This document shows, piece by piece, positions 5,492 through 10,433 of a DNA stretch of 10,433 nt. The notes under the pieces were generated by a model. It was given only the letters and a program-made list of their open reading frames with translations. It searched no databases and was not told the origin of the DNA. Where the stretch lies: contig JAICVG010000011.1 of NCBI GenBank assembly GCA_025935445.1, positions 1-10,433 of the forward strand. The letters are read 5' to 3'. This DNA comes from Nitrososphaera sp. Its GTDB lineage: Archaea; Thermoproteota; Nitrososphaeria; Nitrososphaerales; Nitrososphaeraceae. A program made the position numbers and the translations under genes. The first letter of the stretch is position 1; each line of letters opens with the position of its first letter.

Positions 5492-6760
5492 ATGTTCAAA
5501 CTTAATGAGCACCTGCACATCCAGCCAAGCCTACTGGCAGTTTCGCTAGTATCCCTTGTAGTCATGATGGGCTCCACCATGGTCACACCATCGTTGACAC
5601 TTTACGCCAAGCAATACCTAGGAGCAAATGAATTTCTCGTCGGCGCAGTTATTGCAGGTTTTGCTATAGGCCGATTGATCTTCGATGTCCCGGCCGGATT
5701 CCTTGCCGACAGGCTTGGCCTAAGCAGGACAATGATCCTTGGACTTGGAATTCTCATTGGAGCGTCAACCCTTGCAGGCTTTGCCTCCAGCTATTGGGTG
5801 TTGCTCTTTGCAAGGTTGCTGGAAGGTGTGGCATCGTCCATCTACGTCAGCGCCGCTATTGCGTTTGTGCTCCTCTCTTCAGATGTAACAAAGCGTGGGA
5901 CAAACATTGGTAGCTATCAGTCGATATTGATGCTTGGACCCATCGTTGGACCGGTGGTTGGAGCGCCAATTGCAGAGTTTTTTGGATACAACGCTCCATA
6001 TTTTGCATTTGCGGCATTAATATTTGGAGCAGCAGTAATCATGTCGATTTTTAGCCGCCGCCGGAAGTTCAATATTGAAAAGGCAGAGGAGCAAGAACAC
6101 GAGAACAGACCGGCAAGTATGGCAGCCTATCTTAACACCGCAGCCATTGCTACTTTTGGCTTTGCCTTCCTCCGTTCTGGAATCTATACTACAGGGGTGC
6201 CGCTGTTCGGATATGGTAGCTTGAATCTATCAGTATTTGATATGGGCATAATTCTTACAATGGCTTCGCTTGCAAATCTGATTAGCTCTTTCTTCTCAGG
6301 CAGGCTTACACAAGCCTATGGCATGCAAAAGCCCCTATTTGTTGCAATTTTAATTTCCGGATTGCTAGTCGCAATCATTCCATTATCGACATCAATGGTT
6401 TACTTGCTTGTTGTCATTACTTTAATAGGGATAACTTCTGGCTTTTTTGGCCAGTCCATTGCGTGGGCTGCAGAGCAAATAGAGGAGAAGGTAAAGAGAA
6501 TTAGCAAAACAAACTATAAAGTAGCACTAGGCCTACAATCGCATGTCACACGCGGAATTGGATTTAATAGAATGATAGGAGACTTGGGGTTAATATTTGG
6601 GCCGCTGTTCGTAGGCTATTTTATCACAGTCTTCAGCAAAGACCCCCTGGTGTGGTTCATCTCATTTGGGTCTACTAGTGGAGTACTTGTACTGGCTTCA
6701 TTTCTGATCCTTGGTACGAGGGCCAAGTCTACAATACCAATCGCTGATGACAGATTCTAA
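5492..6760 (+). CDS. Major facilitator superfamily transporter, drug-exporter type
   Basis: This 422-residue protein has the length and hydrophobicity of a 12-helix MFS carrier. Motif A of the loop between helices 2 and 3 is clear: GFLADRLGLSR (69-79). The helix 5 stretch LGPIVGPVVGAPIAEFFGYN (148-167) resembles the antiporter motif C of proton-coupled drug exporters. A charged cytoplasmic loop (188-207, RRRKFNIEKAEEQEHENRPA) separates the two halves. A second unusually long polar stretch (about 328-360, EQIEEKVKRISKTN and onward) lies in the C-terminal half. Export of small hydrophobic compounds in exchange for protons is the family expectation; the substrate cannot be told. GGTGA at 5483-5487, four bases before the ATG, is a possible ribosome site, one of the few here. 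The stop overlaps that of the convergent C2H2 microprotein. The transporter class is firm; the drug-export subtype is likely. Confidence 0.92.
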   Translation: MFKLNEHLHIQPSLLAVSLVSLVVMMGSTMVTPSLTLYAKQYLGANEFLVGAVIAGFAIGRLIFDVPAGFLADRLGLSRTMILGLGILIGASTLAGFASSYWVLLFARLLEGVASSIYVSAAIAFVLLSSDVTKRGTNIGSYQSILMLGPIVGPVVGAPIAEFFGYNAPYFAFAALIFGAAVIMSIFSRRRKFNIEKAEEQEHENRPASMAAYLNTAAIATFGFAFLRSGIYTTGVPLFGYGSLNLSVFDMGIILTMASLANLISSFFSGRLTQAYGMQKPLFVAILISGLLVAIIPLSTSMVYLLVVITLIGITSGFFGQSIAWAAEQIEEKVKRISKTNYKVALGLQSHVTRGIGFNRMIGDLGLIFGPLFVGYFITVFSKDPLVWFISFGSTSGVLVLASFLILGTRAKSTIPIADDRF

Positions 6761-6879
6761 TGCTGCAGCCTATGCGTCTCATATTCTTCTTTAGTAGGAA
6801 ACCCCCTGCCACAAACATCGCATAGGTATGGATCATTGGCAAGGTGTCCAGGTCCGGACGGTTTACCAGAGGATGCCAT
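6757..6879 (-). CDS. C2H2 zinc-finger microprotein (40 residues)
   Basis: A complete 40-residue frame starting MASSGKPSGPGH ends in a textbook single C2H2 zinc finger, PYLCDVCGRGFPTKEEYETH with a final RLQH. The ligands are C20-x2-C23-x12-H36-x3-H40. The two core hydrophobic positions of the fold are also right (F27 and Y33, six apart), and the aromatic residue two before the first Cys is present (Y18). The N-terminus is a flexible Gly/Pro/Ser stretch. Such a finger binds zinc and typically DNA, RNA or protein; a single finger usually binds weakly alone, so a partner or dimer is likely. The ATG at 6879 is the only standard start in the frame, and TCTTTTTATTGG (6904-6915) lies about 30 nt upstream as a box A. 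The stop overlaps the convergent exporter stop by four bases. Motif confidence is high; expression is untested. Confidence 0.8.
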   Translation of the reverse strand: MASSGKPSGPGHLANDPYLCDVCGRGFPTKEEYETHRLQH

Positions 6880-6903
6880 GATGTGACAGATAATGACGAA
6901 TAT

Positions 6904-6915
6904 CCAATAAAAAGA
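6904..6915 (-). promoter_or_regulatory. Box A-like element for the C2H2 microprotein
   Basis: TCTTTTTATTGG on the minus strand has its AT core centred about 30 nt upstream of the ATG at 6879. This suggests a leader of a few bases and supports the small gene being transcribed independently. Confidence 0.45.
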
Positions 6916-7079
6916 TTGTAAAATGCAATGGGGAGGAGCTCATAAATAAGAACATATAGGCTTATCAAATAGTGGAATGCATGAAAAAGCAACTGTAGCA
7001 CGAGGGCTGTACTCCTTCTTTTGATGCATAGGCAACATAAGTAAAGGAGTTTTTCATTACACCATAAAGACTGGCGGCC

Positions 7080-7114
7080 CTCCTGCTCTGGGGAATTGGG
7101 GAGCAAAGCAGGAG
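7080..7114. repeat. 8-bp inverted repeat, CTCCTGCT / AGCAGGAG
   Basis: CTCCTGCT (7080-7087) pairs perfectly with AGCAGGAG (7107-7114) around a 19-base, G-rich loop (ctggggaattggggagcaa). It lies in a GC-rich island within AT-rich non-coding DNA. It may be a structured RNA element or an operator; neither is shown. Confidence 0.4.
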
Positions 7115-7260
7115 TTGTGAGTCCCACCAGATCTTGGTTTCTAGTTGCGTAAGACCTGCTTATATTTTAGAGAGGTGACTTCCTCTAGAATTTAGATATG
7201 ATCAGAAACTTTAGAATAATTATATAATAGTATCACCAATAATAGCATTTGCCTTGCTAA

Positions 7261-7389
7261 TCACTCATCGGATCGATGAGGAGCTCTGTTGAAAAGTGAA
7301 GGAAAGAGATCTACGAAGTTTGGCTTATCAAGAGCAGTGTTTGTGAATTCAAGAAAATTTCGATGAGCCTTGCATCCAGCACAATACAG
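7261..7389 (-). pseudogene. Start-less CxxC open frame, possible gene remnant
   Basis: The minus strand is open for 42 codons after two consecutive TGA codons, reading LYCAGCKAHRNFLEFTNTAL then DKPNFVDLF and ending HRSDE. The CAGC pair followed by KAHRNF looks like half of a zinc ribbon, and composition is protein-like. There is no ATG, GTG or TTG, only a CTG as first codon. An ATG frame from 7424 runs into the same DNA in another phase, so a single-base frameshift could once have joined them. It may be a remnant, a gene with a non-standard start, or chance. Confidence 0.25.
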
Positions 7390-7568
7390 TCATCAAACAT
7401 TTCCTTCAATTTAAGAAGAGCCATTACCTAGATCAACAGACTGTGACTCTGGTTTACCCCGCAATCAAAATGTTACTAGATCAAACTGATTGAATAAATT
7501 TAATTACCGATATATCATATAAGGACATAACAAACTTCTAGCTAGTTGTGAAAATGCCCAATTTTTAG

Positions 7569-8420
7569 TTATTCAGTTAATTCTTCGCTTATCTTCCAAA
7601 GTCTAGCTGCGGTATCGTGGTCATCAGCAAGCTCAGAAGGGCGGACTGGCTTTCTATTTACAAAATATTTTCCGCTTATCTCAGCTACCTTAGATGACGA
7701 AGCTAAATATATTGCAGTATCTGCACCTTTTTTTGGGCTAACCAAGAATGGGTTTATAATTGCCCAAATTAATCTATAATACCAAGGATTGCTTTGTACA
7801 AGATTTGTTCTAACTCCTCCAGGGTGGAAACAGTTTGATGTAACGCCACTTCCCCCTGACCTTCTTGCCAATTCCTTTGTAAACAATATATTCGCTAATT
7901 TTGATTGCTTATAAGCTTCTACACCATTGTACCGCCCTCTTTCAAATTGCAAATTATCGAAATTAATGTATGCTCCTCTATGAGCCACTGAGCTTGTAGT
8001 TATGATTCTAGAGGGGCTACTTGCCTTTATTCTTTCAAAAAGAAGGTTGGTTAAGAGAAATGGTGCTAAGTGGTTTACAGCAAACGTGTATTCAATATTA
8101 TCAACAGTAGTAAAGCGCCTAGAAAGAAATACACCAGCATTATTGACAAGAATATCAAGACTTTCATAACTATCTAAAAATTCGTTGGCAAGTTGGCGTA
8201 TAGATGCCTGTGAAGACAAGTCGGCTAAAAGATATGAGACTCGATTCTTATTGGTACTAATGGAAGCATTTCTCCAGATTTCTTCCGTTGTTGCTTGGCA
8301 TTTAGCCTTATTGCGCCCAACCAAGATAACATTTGCTTTCATCTTGGCAAGACCAATTGCAATTTCTTTTCCTATGCCTGATGTACTTCCGGTTATAAGA
8401 CAAGTTTTTCCTTCTATCAT
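7569..8420 (-). CDS. Short-chain dehydrogenase/reductase (retinol-dehydrogenase-like)
   Basis: This 283-residue soluble protein has all classical SDR landmarks in order. The Rossmann nucleotide-binding motif is TGSTSGIG (10-17). R36 in VGRN favours NADP(H). D67 lies in ADLS, NNAG is at 93-96, and the active-site Asn N116 is in VNHLAP. The catalytic Ser is in TTSSVAH (S143/S144), and the Tyr-Lys pair Y170-x3-K174 is in AYKQSKLAN. HPGGVRTNL (199-207) follows. The full tetrad is present, so an active oxidoreductase is expected. The pattern, including the longer C-terminal part with KKGADTAIYLA, resembles the retinol dehydrogenase/WWOX-type branch that acts on lipid-like alcohols, aldehydes or ketones; the true substrate is unknown. 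GTTATACT (8448-8455) about 31 nt upstream may be box A. Third codon positions look AT-richer than in the exporter gene, hinting at separate origin. It forms no operon. Confidence 0.92.
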   Translation of the reverse strand: MIEGKTCLITGSTSGIGKEIAIGLAKMKANVILVGRNKAKCQATTEEIWRNASISTNKNRVSYLLADLSSQASIRQLANEFLDSYESLDILVNNAGVFLSRRFTTVDNIEYTFAVNHLAPFLLTNLLFERIKASSPSRIITTSSVAHRGAYINFDNLQFERGRYNGVEAYKQSKLANILFTKELARRSGGSGVTSNCFHPGGVRTNLVQSNPWYYRLIWAIINPFLVSPKKGADTAIYLASSSKVAEISGKYFVNRKPVRPSELADDHDTAARLWKISEELTE

Positions 8421-8757
8421 CTCTTATATCTCATGTTAACAGATTTTAGTATAACTTCAATAATGAACTTTTGCTACATTTGTTTTTTACATTTAGAAGT
8501 TGCATGATTGAGCTATTAGCTTAGGGTCTTTTTTGAATGAAGACTATTACATTGTCAAAAGGATTTGTTTGTTACTGTCAACACTTATGGAGACAGACCT
8601 GGAAGATGCAATGCATGCCCTTATGAAATATATGAACGAATAAGTTGAGAAATGTAGAAAGTTACTTCGACATTGTCTGGAACTACTACCTTCATATAAA
8701 AAACACCCGGAGAGTTATATAATAGCTTTCAACAGAACAAATGGGAATGTAAAAAAA
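8421..8757. other. Divergent intergenic region
   Basis: This 337-base AT-rich gap separates the dehydrogenase (-) and the Cys-rich gene (+). It holds the likely box A of each: GTTATACT (8448-8455, minus) and TTATATAATA (8715-8724, plus). A TTG-start frame at 8533-8643 would give 36 residues ending ETDLEDAMHALMKYMNE. It is helix-like but lacks other support. Confidence 0.4.
8715..8724 (+). promoter_or_regulatory. Box A promoter element for the Cys-rich gene
   Basis: TTATATAATA is a strong TATA-like element. It lies about 38 nt upstream of the ATG at 8758, predicting a leader of roughly 10-13 bases. Confidence 0.55.
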
Positions 8758-8985
8758 ATGTCATTCAGACTTGATGCAGCTGTTATTACTACGAGCACTG
8801 CTGCAGAGTTTGAACAAAGGCTATTCATTATCTGCGATGACTGTTTTTGGTGTGCATCTGCCATAAACATACGTATGCGTCACATAGATACTTGCCCCAG
8901 TGTCGGAAGCCTATTTCCTCATTACCACTCTCCACTAATGAAGCATATAGATACAATTACACGCGGACTCGCGGCGTCGAATTAG
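8758..8985 (+). CDS. Small Cys-rich protein, possible zinc-binding
   Basis: This 75-residue protein contains a tight Cys cluster, FIICDDCFWCAS (C26-x2-C29-x2-C32), and a later CP pair at C46-P47. Several His residues (H42, H55, H57, H63) follow. This resembles small zinc-ribbon-like proteins in ammonia-oxidising archaea, in which an aromatic-rich 'CxxCFWC' segment precedes a 'CPxC' knuckle. Here the last Cys of such a knuckle is missing (CPSV), so a His may serve as ligand or the fold may be incomplete. It has no signal peptide or membrane helix. The ATG is supported by a strong box A at 8715-8724. No ribosome site is seen. It stands alone between the dehydrogenase and the receiver gene. Coding status is likely but not certain; the function is unknown. 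Confidence 0.6.
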   Translation: MSFRLDAAVITTSTAAEFEQRLFIICDDCFWCASAINIRMRHIDTCPSVGSLFPHYHSPLMKHIDTITRGLAASN

Positions 8986-9057
8986 AATTTTACAAATTGT
9001 GAAAATAAAGTGATCAACTAGTCATTCTCTGCATATGCGGTATGTGTATAATATTTT

Positions 9058-9070
9058 TGCTTATAGCAAG
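9058..9070. repeat. Short inverted repeat TTGCT-tat-AGCAA
   Basis: A 5-bp perfect inverted repeat with a 3-base centre lies about 75 nt past the Cys-rich gene stop. It may form a minor hairpin; no T-run follows directly. Confidence 0.25.
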
Positions 9071-9135
9071 TCCTTTTGATGAAATCTCTTGAGGGGCTCT
9101 TTTTTGTATAAGAAATTTAACAAACCCTCCGCAAA

Positions 9136-9147
9136 GTTTAATTAAAC
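9136..9147. promoter_or_regulatory. Perfect 12-bp palindrome GTTTAATTAAAC upstream of the receiver gene
   Basis: A fully self-complementary 12-mer lies 62 nt before the GTG of the response regulator. Its position and symmetry suit an operator for a dimeric helix-turn-helix protein, perhaps controlling the two-component pair. No second copy was seen. Confidence 0.4.
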
Positions 9148-9194
9148 CAGTTTCGGAATGACATCAGACGATATTATCTTGCATAGCACTTTTT

Positions 9195-9201
9195 GGGAGG
9201 G
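9195..9201 (+). promoter_or_regulatory. Ribosome binding site deciding the GTG start of the receiver gene
   Basis: GGGAGGG matches the archaeal 16S tail and lies eight bases before the GTG at 9210. It is the clearest Shine-Dalgarno sequence in the window and fixes a non-ATG start. It implies a transcript with a leader, unlike most neighbours. Confidence 0.65.
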
Positions 9202-9209
9202 AAGACCAC

Positions 9210-9641
9210 GTGGAAGATTCTAGAGCTTTGGATGATCCCACCAGTGCTCAAAAAAAAATTTTGATTGTAGATGACGAGCCGGATGTCACCTTCACAATTA
9301 AGGTCATCCTGACTTCAAATGGATACCAAGTTGATGCTTTTGAAGACGCGGAAGAGGCGCTCACTGAGTTTAGAGAGGGAGCATATTTCCTGGCATTTCT
9401 AGATATCAAAATGCCAAAGATGAATGGCTTTGATCTTTACAAGAAATTGCTGGAAATCGATAAGGGTATCAAGGTCTGCTTTCTGACAGCTCTCGGCGAG
9501 TTTGATGACTATTATAGACAATACAAGAAAGAAGATCTAGCTCCTGTCTGGGGAGTACGACATATTGTTAGAAAACCAATAGACAACTCTAAATTGCTAG
9601 AGGAGGTATCAATTATGGCTACTACAGCAGGATACGGATAG
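9210..9641 (+). CDS. Single-domain response regulator (receiver, CheY-like)
   Basis: The 143 residues form one receiver domain. Visible are the acidic pocket in ILIVDDEPD (D21, D22), the phospho-acceptor D65 in FLDIKMPKMNG, the switch Thr T93 in FLTALG and the conserved Lys K122 in VRKPID. There is no output domain, so it signals by phosphorylation-dependent protein contact. Between T93 and K122 the segment (about 95-119, GEFDDYYRQYKKEDLAPVWG) is several residues longer than in typical CheY and lacks the usual 'GA.dyl' pattern; similar receivers are common in Nitrososphaeria. The GTG start is fixed by a strong ribosome site, GGGAGGG, eight bases upstream. The membrane sensor gene begins about 42 bases after its stop, so the two probably act as a pair, perhaps within one transcript. 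An upstream palindrome may regulate it. Confidence 0.92.
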   Translation: MEDSRALDDPTSAQKKILIVDDEPDVTFTIKVILTSNGYQVDAFEDAEEALTEFREGAYFLAFLDIKMPKMNGFDLYKKLLEIDKGIKVCFLTALGEFDDYYRQYKKEDLAPVWGVRHIVRKPIDNSKLLEEVSIMATTAGYG

Positions 9642-9683
9642 AAAATGTTAGAATTAATCTTGATGTATATATTTTGATGTTTC

Positions 9684-10433
9684 TTGCAGATAGATAATAA
9701 GGAAAAAACAAAAAAAGCAGAGGGGTTTTCGACAAGAGAGACTACCCAAACACGAATACGTTCCTTCCTTCGCTCTGTTCATTTTAGATATATTATAATA
9801 CCATCAGTAGTTCTCTCTGCAATTGCATTTGCTTCTACTATCTCGCCTAACAGCTGGGTGGTATCGGATGCAGACCATTTTTACTTTGAAATATTTGCAG
9901 TCATACTTTCAACGATAGTAGCATTCTACTGTATAACAAGGGCTTATACGCTTAATGAAAAATTCAGTCTTTTTGTAGGGATAGGATTTTCTACCATTGC
10001 AATCATAGATTTTCTCCATGCGGTATTTTCGTACATAGCTGTGGGCAATACCGAATTTCTATCATATTTTATACCGCAGACCTGGTTTGCAGGACGAACT
10101 TTTCTTGGAGCTATGCTTCTTATTGCTGTTGCAAAATATGCTCCAAAAGTCGAGAAGCAGGATGAGCAACAAATTGAAGCAGGAGAAGAAGAAGAAGAGC
10201 CTCATGGCATCAATATTCCCAATAACAACAATGATAATGATATCACGAGGCGTCATGTCAAACATGGCGAGGGGAAATTACATCGTAGCCTTTTACTTTC
10301 TTTATTCTTACTTGCATTTTTGGCAGTAAGCGTAGTGGCAATATCGTTCTTTACAATCTTTCCAGGTATTGTGGTTCCTTATTCGCTGGCTAGGCCTTAT
10401 GAAAATCCTTCGCTAATACTTTTTTCAATTGCG
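9684..10433 (+). CDS. MASE3-like membrane sensor, N-terminal part (probable histidine kinase, cut at window end)
   Basis: The frame is open from a TGA at 9675-9677 to the window end, giving 250 residues from a TTG at 9684. A basic N-terminus (1-35) is followed by likely helices at about 36-54, 66-88, 94-118, 135-152 and 201-225, and the start of another at about 243. The core FVGIGFSTIAIIDFLHAVFS (97-116) and TWFAGRTFLGAMLLIAVAKY (133-152) match the MASE3 sensor pattern, where 'D.lH' and a 'W...R...a..ll' stretch are hallmarks. MASE3 domains sit at the front of histidine kinases and diguanylate cyclases. With a receiver gene just upstream, a kinase is the best guess. An acidic, Asn-rich stretch (153-199, with EEEEE and NNNNDND) interrupts the membrane domain. 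No ATG is available until residue 144; TTG lacks a ribosome site, so the start is uncertain. Confidence 0.8.
   Translation, partial: MQIDNKEKTKKAEGFSTRETTQTRIRSFLRSVHFRYIIIPSVVLSAIAFASTISPNSWVVSDADHFYFEIFAVILSTIVAFYCITRAYTLNEKFSLFVGIGFSTIAIIDFLHAVFSYIAVGNTEFLSYFIPQTWFAGRTFLGAMLLIAVAKYAPKVEKQDEQQIEAGEEEEEPHGINIPNNNNDNDITRRHVKHGEGKLHRSLLLSLFLLAFLAVSVVAISFFTIFPGIVVPYSLARPYENPSLILFSIA
10184..10199 (+). repeat. GAA-type triplet repeat inside the sensor gene
   Basis: About five GAA/GAG units encode the Glu run in the acidic loop of the MASE3-like sensor. Because the unit is a triplet, length changes would alter loop size without shifting the frame. Confidence 0.6.

Larger units (their letters stand above)
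6880..7568. other. Gene-poor region between the C2H2 microprotein and the dehydrogenase gene
   Basis: These 689 bases contain no convincing standard gene. They hold the microprotein promoter (6904-6915), an 8-bp inverted repeat in a locally GC-rich patch (7080-7114), a start-less open frame with a CxxC motif (7261-7389, minus) and an overlapping ATG frame on the same strand from 7424 (MALLKLKEMFDDC and onward, 37 residues). The long minus-strand frame at 6729-7127 is rejected because it runs across the C2H2 gene in another frame. The stretch from about 7140 is AT-rich. Confidence 0.5.
9014..9163 (-). pseudogene. Start-less open frame, possible gene remnant
   Basis: A 49-codon open stretch on the minus strand, bounded upstream by TGA, has a protein-like C-terminal part, LIKLCGGFVKFLIQKRAPQE then ISSKGLAISKN and HIPHMQRMTS. 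No ATG, GTG or TTG occurs until near the end. An ATT at 9140-9142 inside the palindrome is the most natural non-standard start relative to an AT-rich agataatatcg about 25-30 nt upstream. It may be a decayed gene, a rare-start gene or chance. Confidence 0.2.

Noticed and set aside
6729..7127. 132-residue minus-strand frame beginning MGLTTPALLPNSPEQ
   Set aside because: Its last third is the C2H2 gene read in another frame and it enters the exporter gene's end. The sequence has no domain, and the microprotein frame is far better supported.
8533..8643. 36-residue TTG frame ending ETDLEDAMHALMKYMNE
   Set aside because: It is helix-like but has no promoter or ribosome site at the right distance and no known homologue.
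10087..10329. 80-residue plus-strand frame inside the sensor gene
   Set aside because: It is an out-of-phase reading of the MASE3-like gene, which is open to the window end and matches the family pattern.

Overview
This 10.4 kb window looks like chromosomal DNA of a soil-type ammonia-oxidising archaeon (Nitrososphaeria, formerly Thaumarchaeota; probably Nitrososphaera or Nitrosocosmicus-like). That placement is inference. It rests on short, mostly single-gene transcription units with a TATA-like box A about 25-30 nt upstream of the start codon and little or no Shine-Dalgarno sequence, on many tiny Cys/His-rich proteins, on a stand-alone receiver protein with a long alpha4-beta5 segment, and on a secreted Asn/Thr-rich protein whose signal peptide ends in AQ. 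No rRNA, tRNA, insertion sequence, CRISPR array or phage gene was recognised.

Layout. 1-207: the 3' end of a small membrane protein. 584-937 (+): a small CxxC protein. 1169-2776 (-): three genes in a row, a DUF2024 protein, a SWIM zinc-finger protein and a SHOCT-tailed protein. 2979-3689 (+): a class III nucleotidyl cyclase, divergent from the SHOCT gene. 3990-4442 (+): a two-CBS protein with a leaderless-type GTG start. 4867-5301 (-): a secreted, sequon-rich protein. 5492-6760 (+): a 12-TM MFS exporter. 6757-6879 (-): a 40-residue canonical C2H2 zinc-finger microprotein whose stop codon overlaps the exporter's stop. 7128-7568: a gene-poor stretch. 7569-8420 (-): an NADP-type short-chain dehydrogenase. 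8758-8985 (+): a Cys-rich 75-residue protein. 9210-9641 (+): a single-domain response regulator. 9684-end (+): the N-terminus of a MASE3-like membrane sensor, probably a histidine kinase, cut by the window edge.

How the genes relate. The theme is sensing and regulation: a cyclase, an adenosine-ligand-type CBS pair, a receiver with an adjacent membrane sensor, and several possible zinc microproteins. The receiver and sensor are the only pair that clearly suggests joint function. Most other genes seem to have their own promoters. The most interesting items are the C2H2 microprotein, the cyclase with both transition-state residues replaced (Asn to Ser, Arg to Lys), and the MASE3-like sensor carrying an acidic, Asn-rich insertion. 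I saw no clear multi-gene defence or biosynthetic system.
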